DNA from: Galeruca laticollis
Lineage: Eukaryota > Arthropoda > Insecta > Coleoptera > Chrysomelidae
Assembly (NCBI GenBank): GCA_963921935.1
Contig: OY998178.1
Location: 199,982,862-200,046,861, forward strand
Reading direction: 5' to 3'
DNA length: 64,000 nucleotides
Shown: positions 35,830 through 47,939 of the stretch, in pieces
Numbering within the stretch: position 1 is the first letter of the stretch
Layout of the letters: each line of letters starts with the position of its first letter
The notes under the pieces: model-generated
Database searches by the model: none
What the model was told of the DNA's origin: nothing
Seen by the model: the letters and a program-made list of their open reading frames with translations, nothing else
Translations under genes and position numbers: made by a program

Positions 35830-36440
35830 GAATCGTAATAAAATTCTAATTATTGTTATTATTTTAAATTCTTAGATTTCAATTACTAACAAGTACATTA
35901 ATGACCAGCATGGTGGAACTTCACTTCATAAACGGAATTAAGAATAATTAAATTTCTCTCACAACAATGAGGTAAAATTGATAATGACAGAATTTGATGA
36001 TATCTCCGAAGCAAAACAATTAAATGTCCGAAATTGAAAAGGCAGCTCGCATTTATATCTATAGTAATAAATTAATAGTAAATTTATGTCAGTTAAATGG
36101 ATTAAGGTCAAAAATTAAATCTGCATGTGGTTAATTAATTCTATAAAAATGGTATATGTTTTTAACAAGAAATTTTTAATGGGAGAATTACAATTACAAA
36201 TTAAACATACTCCATTATCTGTGGATGCAGACCGTTCATATTCAATGTACACATTAATTTCAAGTTATAGAAGACAGAGTTTTAACACGGAAGAGCACTT
36301 AGTGGTCTATTAATGATAAAATTTCAAGTTCTTACAACGTTCAATTAATATTAACAATTATTTAGTTAATATATTATTAATATTATGTTGTGCAAATATA
36401 TTATTTAAAATGTTTGCAAAAAAAATAAAGTCCTTTCTTT
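35830..36440. other. Non-coding; end of the intron before the receptor
   Basis: No exon recognised. It ends in the pyrimidine tract and acceptor TTTATTGCAG (36438-36447) of the first coding exon. Confidence 0.5.
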
Positions 36441-36447
36441 ATTGCAG

Positions 36448-36493
36448 GTAATTGAAAATTATTGCTCTATCAAGACAATGAGTATTAAAAAAC
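36448..36493 (+). promoter_or_regulatory. 5' UTR segment with overlapping uORF
   Basis: The exon begins after TTGCAG (36447). An ATG at 36478 opens a 16-codon frame (MSIKKHG..) that overlaps the receptor start at 36494 in another frame and ends at TAG. It could reduce translation of the receptor. The first ATG of the long frame is in AAAACATGG context. Confidence 0.6.
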
Positions 36494-39400
36494 ATGGACT
36501 TACTTCACCGGCCGGAAAAAGCCGGTAGCACAAAATGGACGCTGTTATTTCTTTTAATTGCGGGGATATCAGCGACTCACACACGCCACGGAGATGGCTT
36601 TCTGAACCAACGTTTTTCGAGAACAACTGCATCGGCAAACTGTCGTCTTGTAAGAACGAATACATTACAATGTCTCAACAGAACTATAGAAAATCTGTAT
36701 ATAGGAATGGATGTTGTTCATTTGGATTTGGAGTACGTGACCGGTGGGAGTTTGGACGTAAAAAACATCCGCCATTTGCGATGGGTATTCAGCTCGATAA
36801 GCATTATCAACGACGTTGTTATTAATCCTGAAAATCTCTTAACTATAGATTTGTCTTTCAACAGCATTACGGTTTTAGAAGACTACCAATTCCGTAATTA
36901 CAGCCACCTAGTTCGAGCTAATTTATCTCACAACCTTATCGATGATCTTCCCAGAGATGTCTTCAAATTCCACATCAAATTGGAAGTGTTGTGTCTATCT
37001 TACAACAACCTTAAAGCAATACCTTTCCAAGTGTTTTCTCCGATTGAGGGCTTAAAAGAATTAGATTTATCTCACAATAAACTCGTCACATTTCTTGACC
37101 ATTTTTTTAAATTCAACAAATACATCGAAGTGCTGTTACTCAACAACAACAAACTTACGAAAATCACTTCTAATAGCTTAGCTGATTTGACTGATCTCAA
37201 AAGACTCGATTTATCTCACAATTCTCTATCATTCATCTCGAAAGGCTTATTCGATTCGCTTTCTCATTTACAGTACTTAAATTTAGCGAACAATCCATTG
37301 ATGAATATGGCTAGTGGTACCTTTAGAGGATTAGGCAATTTGAGAATATTAAATTTGAGTGATAACAGATTAACCCAATTAACGTTCGGTCTATTGCATT
37401 TTAGTCCGCTTCTAACTTCTATTAGTTTAGATAATACTTTGATTGAAGTGATACACAACACGGAATTACTGGGAGTACCTAAATTAAACATACTGAGTTT
37501 AAAAAGAAATAAGAAACTTAAGTTCATAGAGACCTACGTTTTTGCCGATACTCCAGTTCTAAGCGAGCTAGACATTAGTGGCAGCAATTTGACGTTCCTA
37601 CCGCTATCTATTGCGAATTTAACCTATTTAACTAAATTAAATATTAGCGACAATCCATGGGCTTGCGATTGTCGAATGTTTTGGTTTTCTCGATGGGCAG
37701 ACATAAAAAGCAACGTGATCATGTCTGATTTAACTTGCGGTCCTGACGCTTACCCCAATGATATGCTGCCTACATTGATCCATCTGAACTGCACAGCTCC
37801 TATGATAATTCATAAGACTCCAACCAAACTATATAGACTTAAATCAGACGCCTTATTGGAGTGTAGGTATGCAGCAAATCCCCCTCCTTCTATAACTTGG
37901 GTTACACCTAGAAGAGAAGTGTACCATTGGAATCCTGATCCAAGTATTCCGGATGCGTTTTATAAACATCCTCACGCTCACGATCAATTGATGACTCCCT
38001 TAAGAATCATTCCACCCCGAATACAGGTACTCGATAACGGTACCCTTTGGGTTAAAAATGTCACTAGGGAAGATTGCGGAAGATATACATGTTATGCGAG
38101 TAATCCTATCGCCAATGAAACGGACGAAGTACTGCTCCACATCGACCCCGCTGATTGGAACCACGTACGCATTATCTCGTTGATTGTTGGCACGCAGAGT
38201 GCCGCAGGATTTCTTGGATTGACGTTGTTTATACAGTTCCTAAGATATTTAATGAATAAGTAAGTAAATCATTCTATTTGTCAAAAAAAGGTATTTCTTT
38301 CAATTCAGAATATAAATAAATATTTGTAGGTACAATTATCATGTGGATTATTTTAAAGCGTTCATTTTTGAGGAGCAATTAATTTTGTTCATTTAACCGA
38401 ATTTGCGAAGGACACGTAATGGTGTGCCATTTTAAATATTTGTTAATAAAATTTATAATTCAAAAGTTTGCATTTATAGAAATTTATATATTGTTGACAT
38501 TATAGAAAACGCAAAATAGTTGCAAAACTATTATAAATTATATTTTAAAACATGCTTTAAATTGTTTATAATATTCCACGAGTTTTAGTTTAATTATTGG
38601 GAAAGAAATTTTTTATGTAATCATTCTATTTATAACATACAAAAACAAACAAATGAAAATTTACTTGTAAATACTCGTTTGTAAACATTCGTTTTTACTG
38701 ATCGTTACAGGTAATTAGTATAAAAACAATTTTAATAACTTAAAAACGAATGTGTTCCAAGAATAGCCGAAAATAACATTTCAAAATAGAATTTAACACG
38801 GCTGTATGTATTTTTTTAATAATGCTTATTTAAATATGATTCATTCCAGTTATTCCATAAAAACTCAATTTAGCTTTGTGATACCTATATCGATAAAATA
38901 TAATTTTTTTGTTTGATTTCAGGTTTGGTGTTTTTAACAACTTCTGCAGTTTCTGCAAACGGGATAAAGTATCACCTAGAGCAAGACAAATATATGCCAT
39001 GCTCGATAATATCGAACAGTACAAAAGCCAACAACTTGAGAAACTTAGAGAAAATTATGCACTACAGGTTCGTTTATGTCGTATTTTATCATCTTAAAAG
39101 TATTTCCAACGATCTGACATAACATTGTCTTTTATTGAATTCATATTAATATTGCATTATCCCCAGTGTATCGTAGTTAATTAAATCTTATTAAGGAAAT
39201 GGAATAATGTGACTTCTACAATTCATATCTTCTGATTAAAATTCACATCTTCAGAAATATCCTAAATCAAAGTATTCAAATATATTTAACTCTTGGTGAA
39301 TTCAGTCAATATAAGGAAAAACATAATGAGTATAATTTTTTATGAACAGTTTGATCAACAAATTGGTGTATTAGTTTATATGATAAATTATTTTTTAAGG

Positions 39401-42326
39401 TAACGAGAATCAAAGACAATTGCGCCCAACAAATGGACTGGATACAAAACAGCTACCAATCTCAAGCGAAGCATTTGAAAGACTTCAGGGATATCGGTAC
39501 CGCACATCTGACCACCTTGAGAGATCAATATTGTGATCAGGTGAGTCTTTTACTATAAATTATGTCGATCTAAAACTGAAATGAATTGAGATGAGGAAAA
39601 CAAATCCGTACAAAAATTATTTTCATTACAAAATCTTCATCTTTTAAAAGAATCCAATGTTATTTTTCTGTGGTAAACTTATTTCTTTCATTTAGTTTTT
39701 AACTTGGGCATGATTAAAATCCTTTGATCTATGTGCTGTAAATTGTTTACTTTTGTGATTGTTATTTTCTTTTTTATTGAACTTGTTGAGAATAAAGTCC
39801 TCGTCACTACAAACTTGATAATTCAATTGATGGAATGATTCTATTTTTCTTCGGGCATCTTATATAACACCCTATGTAATTATTCAACAAATATATTGAC
39901 ATCAAAAATACAAAGTGCCTATAGTTAAGATAATAAAATTCATGTAAAATGCCTTTCAGCATAATTGAACACCAGTTCATTTGCAAAATCAAGGTAGATA
40001 AAAATGAACAAAATATACATAAAATGTGCTGTGTATAAAGACTGACTAGTAGAAGGATGGAATAGGCATAGATAACTATGTTTGCTAAGCTTAAAACTTA
40101 GCTTAATTAAACTCCAAATTCAATGATGTGGCTTTGATGTTATCATTTATTAAGAAAATATGTGATGATGGCATGTTAAATGAGGAAATAACTTGCTAAT
40201 TTTACTAAAAAATATTACATTATTAGTTTTCTTAAAAAACTACACCGTCAGTCAATCTTTAGACTTCTACTCTGCAGAATGTCGCTTGGTTTAAGGATCA
40301 TCACCAGCTATGATCAAATCATGTTTTCCGCTCTACTCAAGCAATTTTTTTAAATTTTGATGTAACTGATATGGAACAAAACGCGCACATACCCCACATC
40401 TTCAAGTAATATTGCATACATGAATATCTTCATTTAAATCAGATCACTTTGAAATTGTGTAAACCACTTATAAACTTGAGTACGACTCATAGAAGCATCA
40501 CTTAACTTTTTATAACAATTTTTCTCAGCAAATATTTACGGAGTTTTAAACAAAATTCAATATTTCATCTTTGCTGCATTGCGTTTGTTAAAAGACTACA
40601 AAAACTACTATTATTAAAAGGCACGTAATTTTTGTAACTTATCAATTGATTACCATGAACTGCTTTCGAAAGGTATCTCTCCATCTGCCATCAAAATGGT
40701 GCTACATGTTCTTTCATTTAAATTAGAAGTTTAGTTATTTTTAGAGGACACTATATGGGTACATAAATATTGATTTTATTAAGTCAACAAGTTCATATTT
40801 GTATGTATAAGGATTATTATCATGTTTCTTTTTTTGGAAAATTTCTTAATTTAAAATTATTATTAGATTTTGAATCTAAATAAATTTTGACAAAGTTGGT
40901 TTAATTTTTTATGAAAAGTTTCAGCCTATATTTTGAGATTCATTTTTTATTGAGTATAGCAGTAATAGCAGATGTGTTTTTATTTAATGACGAATTTACT
41001 TTAAACTTGTTTTTGTCATTGTTTATAAGAACTTCACTTCCCTGAAATCATTAACAATAAAATATGTTCATGGTTTCATTTTCAAAACTTGCAAGCTCTT
41101 ATAAGAATTTACCTTAGAGTAATTCAAATTATTTATTGATAATTCAGTTATGATTTATTAGACTTGAAGTATATTTTCTTTTTAATGCCAACAAAAAAAA
41201 ATAAATGCAGTTTCAGAATTGTTGAAGTGCTATTTTGATAAATCCCTTTATCAAGATGATATCTGCCAATCAATCTTCATTAGTTACGTCTGCTCTTTTA
41301 AATTATCTCTTTTCAAGGTATTCGCCTCTTTTTTTTTCCTACCAATCTTTAGTTTCTTGTAGTTAGTCTTTTTCTTCGACTTAATTCCTTTTTTATGTCA
41401 TTGGCCGAACTTTTATCCAATATTATTATTATCCACCACTATTTTTTCTGAAGGCCATCTTAATTATTATTCTTGTAATTTTTGTTCCTGAACGTAATTG
41501 TTAAAACAAGGATTAATAATAGAAATAATTAATTGTAAATAATGATTTTGACATTATTTGTACATGATTTTAATTGAAGCTTTATCTCTTGTAGACAGTT
41601 CGTTATCCATGATTTTTATGTTCAAAATATAAAACTATTTCTCAAACCTATTAACTACGATCGAAATATACTAATTGGCAAAATTTCTTTCAGGTGAAAA
41701 AGGTGCGAGATTATTCAACGGGTCAGCTTAATTGGGTCCGAGAAAACTACGTCTTCCAGAGGAACAAAATTCGTAAATTTAGTTCACACAAAGTGCTGCA
41801 ACTAAGAGAAACTTACAAGTACCAACAGCAGACTCTTAACAAAGTATTGGAGAACTTGCCCAGTTTGTATTTTGAGAATTGCAGAGCTGGAACTTGTGGT
41901 CGTGCTGAATCTCTAGTATTCGAGCCCCAAGAACCTGAGAGTATAGACTGCTATATAAAGAGCAAAATAGAAAAACTCGCTAATTTAGATGCTAGCACTA
42001 CAGATCTAACTCAAAGTAGAATGTCATTGTATTACACACCTTCAGAAATGTCAACTGTTGATAAATCACCTACAGAAATATCGCCATCTATTTACATCAA
42101 TTATATAGAAGACCCGCCTAGAGGTTTTCTCATGATGGAAGAGCCCACCACATCTGGATATCGCAAAGTAGGTTTCACTGAAAGTGTTGTATCGGATCAC
42201 AGTTGCGACAATTTACTTGAACGAGGACTAAAGGAATCTGATATAGTATCATGTCCTAATTTACCAAGCACATCGGGTTTGGGTCCACCGATAAACCAAG
42301 CAATACAACACGAGACATCGTTATAA
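36494..42326 (+). CDS. LRR-Ig single-pass receptor, four coding exons (894 aa)
   Basis: Exons are 36494-38259, 38923-39067, 39400-39540 and 41694-42326, all GT..AG with the frame kept. A hydrophobic signal peptide (WTLLFLLIAGISA, residues about 15-27) and an LRR N-cap are followed by about ten leucine-rich repeats (residues about 115-385, LDLSHN-type cores). An LRR C-cap follows (NPWACDCRMFWF..LTCG..LNC). Next are one Ig domain (LLECRYAANPPPSITW..CGRYTCYASN, about 445-545) and a membrane helix (SLIVGTQSAAGFLGLTLFIQF). The cytoplasmic tail, built from exons 2-4, is predicted helical and highly charged (IEQYKSQQLEKLRENY; QVTRIKDNCAQQ; RDYSTGQLNWVRENY) with a Ser/Thr-rich end. It acts at the cell surface, probably in adhesion or signalling; the ligand is unknown. 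The family is conserved in insects; I do not assign a name. Confidence 0.95.
38260..38922 (+). other. Receptor intron (phase 2)
   Basis: The donor AA|GTAAGT splits the Lys codon and the acceptor is GATTTCAG. Without splicing the frame would stop three bases into the intron. No gene inside. Confidence 0.9.
40243..40590 (-). pseudogene. mariner transposase fossil in a receptor intron
   Basis: On the minus strand, in the last intron (39541-41693), the blocks IEFCLKLRKYL, DASMSRTQVYKWFTQFQSD, CARFVPYQL and DDPxTKRHSAE are visible across frames. They match the N-terminal helix-turn-helix region and the YDPETKRQSxEW box of mariner transposases. Most of the catalytic domain between is deleted and stops are frequent, so this is an old internally deleted copy. 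Confidence 0.7.
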
Positions 42327-42425
42327 AGAATTCAACATAACATATCTGGAAAGTTTAAAGAAGACAAAAAATTCTACCTCACATGTTGAATCAAATTTAG
42401 AATTGTTAAGCTTGAGAATAAATTG
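42327..42425 (+). terminator. 3' UTR with possible poly(A) signal
   Basis: AATAAA at about 42418-42423 follows the stop TAA (42324-42326) by some 90 bases. Other AATAAA motifs occur further on, so the true 3' end is uncertain. Confidence 0.45.
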
Positions 42426-42429
42426 GCTT

Positions 42430-44694
42430 TGAAATTAGTAACGATATTAAAATCCTTCCCAAGTGTGGAACTAGTTAAAGCGATTAAATCCTTTAAAACA
42501 AGATTATACTAAAACTTTGACACGCGGAAAAGTGACGTGTTAATTTTTGCAGTGAATCTGCCTTGTCTTGATTTCTCTGCCTGAAAAATTTCTGTGATAC
42601 GAGCCGTAGTTGTTGTGTATAAACTGCCTGACTTAGTGCCAATCTAGAAGCTGTGGAGTTGGACAAATTTCATTTTTTTAAGTTTTAAACGAATTGCCAA
42701 AAGACTTATTTTAATTGTAAAGTGCAAGTGATGTTTATTTTCATGATAGTGTAAGTAAATTAATCGGTATTACTAGTCATATTTTTTGCAAAGACTGAAT
42801 ATTTTCCTTCAACAAGACATGTATTCCTGAAATCCTATATTATTGTGATTGGTACCCTACATTGTCTTCAACAACGATTTTTTTTTAATTTTCAACTATT
42901 TTTTAAATTACTATTTTCTTATATGTAATTATTGCATTTAAATTCTAGGTAATGTTTTTCAGTCTACAAATTTGTACTAATCTTATAAGAAATAATTTTA
43001 CGTGAGTCATATCCGTATTATGTTTTACTTGCCAAATTTAGTCAATTTTAATGGCAATCTTTTTGGATATTGGTAATCAGATTGAACGGAATTATTATTA
43101 ACAATGAAAAATAGGAAAGTAGAAAATACTACCACTGTTTTATACACCTGGGTGTTCATTATGGAAATCGAGATGGTCATTCTATAGAACCTATTTGTCC
43201 AAAATCACCCACTTGCCTGGATACCTGTCATTTAACCATTCTCTCAAAGGACGTTACGATAATAATGTGACACAAATTATTTTCATTACTTAACTGATTC
43301 CCATGACTTCTTTCTGATATTCGAAAATACCAACAATTAAAGGCTCAATGATATTTTTCAGATATTTTAAATCTTCCCTAATTAATACTGGACCGCTAAC
43401 TATGCATCCTAAAATTGTAGGCCAAATAACTAAATTTTGCAGTTAGGAAATATTTTGGATACTTTGAATTTTCAACTGAATACATTGTATGAAACAGCTT
43501 AAACACAGACAGTCAATGATGATTATGGGAATTCAGTGTTTTATTATTAAAACACATAAGTTGAAATATGAAATAAATTCTATCTGAACGGTCAAATACA
43601 TATTGGTTTTCCTAATGTAAGTTGGTTATGAATAAACTGAATTCAACTTAACATGTGAAAAAGAAATTAAACAATCATTGAATACACATGTGACATCTGT
43701 TTCTTTTATTTTACCACTGTATAACCAGAAAAAGAATGGATTTGTGTAGAAGTATAGAGTCACAAGATTTTATATAGAAATGTGACTCAAAAGGCCATAT
43801 ATATAAATTCAATATATTTTATTGTTATGTCAGTAAAACAATTCTATTAGTCAATGATAGTAGCAAAAAACTGATATTTTTTATTGGACACTATAAGACT
43901 GACTTGAACTACTTCAACGGCAACAAATTTATATTTAACACCTTATACATCTAAAGTGGCAACAATGCTAACTTTTACTCAAGACATCAAAATTTCAAAC
44001 ATCCTCACGAAACAAGTTCATTTCTAATAAGATTGGGGCTGGGGTCCTTTTGGCAGTCTTAGTAGAATCAATTCCTATCCCAGATAGGCAACACTTACCG
44101 TTCGAAATATGTATAGAATATTTTTCATGATCAAGACTAATTTTTATATTAAATTGTCTATTTGAGGGGTATTTTAATATAAAATCAATTAGTAATTTTT
44201 GTAGTCTTAAGATTAAAAACTTCAATAATCATTTAGAGCATGAATATTATGAATTAAGTAATTAGTTAAATAAAGTTACATCGTTGGTAATAAGATAATG
44301 GTTATGTGAAACATGACTAAAAAGAACATCCACCGACAAATTTAGTTAAAGACGGGTAGAAAGGTTGTATTTTTTTCTAAAAACACTGGTCTAAGAACTT
44401 TCGTTATCGTAGACATTATCATCAGAGCAGGGTTCCAAAGTTGCAGAAATACCATACAACTTGATCAAGCCAACTTAAAAAGTATTCAACATTCAACCAC
44501 ACTAACTTGTACTTAAATCCGCTCAAAAGAAAGTTTATCAAAAAGCAGAACTCTGAATACTGGAAGATGTGCAAACAACAACAAAATAAATATGTCAATA
44601 AAAATAAGATGGATTAGAAACGTCAATTTCCATAGAGACTATGCCAATTTGATAATAATTTTATCTTAGTAATTCAACTAAACTGTACTTTGCT
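42430..44694. other. Non-coding, with a possible Penelope signature
   Basis: No gene recognised. At 44405-44430 the minus strand reads GATGATAATGTCTACGATAA, like the GATGATAATG..CGATAACG tail found in Penelope-type elements; this is weak evidence for a solo tail. Confidence 0.35.
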
Positions 44695-45616
44695 CTACAC
44701 TGTAGAGATGGGAAGTACGCGTGCCTGTCCTACAAAATGTACGGTACACTTTAATGTATGATGTGCGTGCCGTATAATTTTACTGTACTGACCGTACAAT
44801 CAAACATTTTACTTTGACAGCACCCAACTGGCAGCCTGCAACACACTCACATCTCACAACAAAATAAAGGGACTGTTGCGTCTTGCGTTCGTACATGTAA
44901 ATTAAATAGGTAAATACGTACGTACTATGAATACAATGATCAGATAGATATAATTTTGAACTGATTGCTTATGAAATATTAGTAAAGTATTCATATAAGT
45001 TTTTTTGATTAGCTTGACAATTGAGACAATTTAATAATAATGTGAGATAATTTTTTAAAATTTATCAAATAATCAAATTCAAGTAATTTATAACAAATTT
45101 TAGCTTAAAAATTTGAACCCAAAATATTTCAGTTAGTAGTTCAGTTTTATGAATAATATGAGTATAATAATTACAATTAAATGAAATTAACTGTCTCGAC
45201 CCTTACTTCGTGGAATCTACTCATATTAGTGTTTTAAATGAAACTCACTGTTTCTAGCTAATTCCACAATATAATGAAAATTGTAGAAAATTCTAAAAAA
45301 TTGACAATTGTTTCGATAAATAAATATCATCGTCAGAATGACAGAAGTTACATTTCATTTGATGCCTACCTGATGTTTAGTAGTTATTTTTGGCTAGACC
45401 AAGAAGTGACCTAACTTGCGATTGACTTAATATATGTTAATAGAAAAAATAAGAAGATGTGATATTACAAATATTGAAACTTAGATATTATTAGCCCTGT
45501 GGTGATATCCTGGATATCATTTTTCCAATTAAAATCGGTATAACTGTGCAATGATATAGAAAACCAGGAAAACTATATCTGCTGATTTTTACTACAATTA
45601 TCACTTAAGAAGACAG

Positions 45617-45904
45617 TTAGTTTATTAGTGGAGAACTCCCTAGATTTATTTGTTCATTGACGACTTCATATTGCGGGTTTCTTAAATGACTTCTAATTTC
45701 CAATTCTTCAAGGAAATCCAGTTCTTGTTTCTTTTCACAAATATGCAGCACTTCTAGTTCTGTGTTAGGTGTCAATGAATGATTGGTGTCAAGTAGATGT
45801 TTTGCGTAGTGGGATTTATCTGGTTGTTTTAATCTGTATGCTCGTAAGTGTTCACTGTATCGGATTTCAAAATTTCTAAGGGTCTGACCCAAATAGACAG
45901 GCAT
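45617..45904 (-). pseudogene. GIY-YIG endonuclease segment in the inverted arm
   Basis: An open 95-codon minus-strand frame (VYLGQTLRNFEIRYSEHLRA..LLDTNHSLTPNTELEVL..). It keeps the GQT motif that the plus-strand copy has lost and differs from it at only a few residues (AKH for ANH, SHLRNP for RHLRNT). It has no upstream RT on its own strand, so it is a partial copy produced with the element. Confidence 0.9.
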
Positions 45905-45999
45905 TATATTCTGGACATTTGAGTTTATATATACCTGATTTCTTTAAGTTTGGTATTTTTGTTTTTATATTTAACAATTTTGTACTTATGTTACTTTTG

Positions 46000-47395
46000 G
46001 CAAAGAGGCTTAACAATATACTTAATAGTTACAGATATGCATCTAAATACCCAATTAGAAATTCAATAGAACTAATTAAAAAATTAAAAGAAATCAACTT
46101 GCAAGATAACTATAAACTTATTTTATTTGATGTTACTAATATGTTCACTAAAATTCCTCCTAAAGAATGTCTAATACTTGTAAGAAAATTACTAGAAGAT
46201 AAAAATATCAAATAGACTTAATTTATTTGATGTATGTATTAATCAGAATTATTTCACGATTGACAATAAGATATATATTCAAAATGAAGGTTTACCAATG
46301 GGAAGCCCTATATCACCTATTTTGGCAAACATTTTTATGGACAGTTTAGAATGAAAGACCTTTGAAAGTAACATTTCGAAAAATGTTTTATTTTGGTATA
46401 GATATGTAGATGACATATTAGCTTGTTCTATGGGTAGTGAACGACAATTAGATGTATTTTTCAACCACATTAATAATTTACACCCAAAAATTAAATTTAC
46501 ATTAGAAATTGAAACAAATAGCTCAATCAATTTCTTGATTTAAAAATTCAAAGAGTTAATAATGTACTTGATTATTCTATTTACCGAAAACCAACACACA
46601 CTGATGTGACAATTCCATATAGTTCCAATCACCCCATGTCACATAAACTAGCGGCATATAATTCAATGATACATAGATCATTTTTAGTTCCTGTGAACAA
46701 ATGTAATTTTGATAGAGAGATTAATACAATTAGACAAATAGCAACATCCAACGGTTATCCATTACATATGATAAATAAGTTAATTAATAAAAAAGAGCTA
46801 AAAGTGGCATTACAACTAATATTTCCTAAACAAACTGATGAAATAAAAACTTATAAAACCATCACATATGCAGGAAATTTTTCAAAGATAATATCTTCAG
46901 CAACGAATACAACAGTTTCTTTTAAAACAGAAAGTAACGTAAGTACAAAATTGTTAAATGTAAAAACAAAAATACCAAAATTAAAGAAATCGGGTACATA
47001 TAAACTCAAATGTCCAGAATGCAATGCTGTCTATTTGGGTCAGAAATTTTGAAATACGATACAGTGAACACTTACGAGCATACAGATTAAAACAACCAGA
47101 TAAATCCCACTACGCAAATCATCTACTTGACACCAATCATTCATTGACACCTAACACAGAACTAGAAGTGCTGCATATTTGTGAAAAGAAACAAGAACTG
47201 GATTTCCTTGAAGAATTGGAAATTAGAAGACATTTAAGAAACACACAATATGAAGTCGTCAATGAACGAATAAATCTAGGGAGTTCTCCTCTAATAAACT
47301 GTCTCATTAGCAGATATAGTTTTCCTGGTTTTCTATATTATTGCACAGTTATACTGATCTTAATTGGAAAAATTATATCCAGGATACCACCATAG
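46000..47395 (+). pseudogene. Penelope-like RT and GIY-YIG endonuclease, degenerate
   Basis: The RT starts at the arm boundary, so its N-terminus is absent. It shows LILFDVTNMFTKIPP (46115-46160), GLPMGSPISPILANIFMDS (46290-46350), the catalytic box FWYRYVDDILA (46394-46425) and LEIETNSSINFL. Stops or frameshifts occur at 46213, 46352 and 46541. A basic linker (RSFLVPVNKCNF..) leads to the GIY-YIG endonuclease: LKCPECNAVYLGQ, then in a new frame FEIRYSEHLRAYRLKQPDKS, HLLDTNHSL and the final LEELEIRRHLRN. The frame change inside GIY-YIG (about 47040) removes the QT of GQT. The endonuclease and RT would act together in target-primed insertion. Inactive copy. Confidence 0.9.
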
Positions 47396-47939
47396 GGCTA
47401 ATAATATCCAAGCTTCAATATTTGTAATATCACATCTTCTTCTTTTTTCTATTAACATATATTAACTCAATCACAAGTTAGGTCACTTCTTGGTCTAGCC
47501 AAAAATAGCTACTAAACATCAGGTAGGCATCAAATGAAATGTAACTTCTGTCATTCTGACGATATTTATTTATCGAAACAATTATCAATTTTTTAGAATT
47601 TTCAACAATTTTCATTATATTGTGGAATTAGTTAGAAACAGTGAGTTTCATTTAAAACACTAATATTACAATTAAACAATATTTAGAGGTATTATTATTT
47701 TGTAGATACTACAACCCAAGCATGTATTGTGCGTATCGTAATGTAATCGCAACAGAATAGAACCCCAATTACTTAAAACTGTTCATTTGTGTAGTACGAG
47801 ATACGGGTCACGCTTTTCCCTCGCTCGGTCCCGTCGTACAATTGTACGGCACGTACTGTACAGTACAGTTTGATGTACTGTACGATGTGCTAGTACAACC
47901 AAGTGTACTGGTTTTGCCCATCACTACTACACTGGGTTT

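Larger units (their letters stand above)
45228..47672 (+). mobile_element. Penelope-like retroelement with ~750-bp inverted terminal arms
   Basis: The left arm (about 45228-45993) is an inverted copy of the right arm (about 46927-47672). Both encode the GIY-YIG endonuclease region and the 3' tail. Between them lies the RT on the plus strand. This inverted partial copy at the 5' side is a known arrangement of Penelope-like elements. The element sits inside the hAT above. Confidence 0.88.
44703..47926. mobile_element. hAT-type non-autonomous element, 8-bp TSD, split by a Penelope
   Basis: The left end is TAGAGATGGG and the right end, inverted, TAGTGATGGG. CTACACTG flanks both sides (44695-44702 and 47927-47934), an exact 8-bp duplication. 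Both subterminal regions are full of GTAC/TGTACGGTAC palindromes (44710-44800 and 47830-47915). No hAT transposase is seen; the inside is occupied by the Penelope-like element. Confidence 0.92.

Noticed and set aside
43995..44225. 76-codon minus-strand open frame
   Set aside because: No recognisable domain and no supporting context.
45919..45993. N-terminal part of a plus-strand open frame before the Penelope RT
   Set aside because: It is the complement of the inverted arm; real RT similarity begins only after about 46000.
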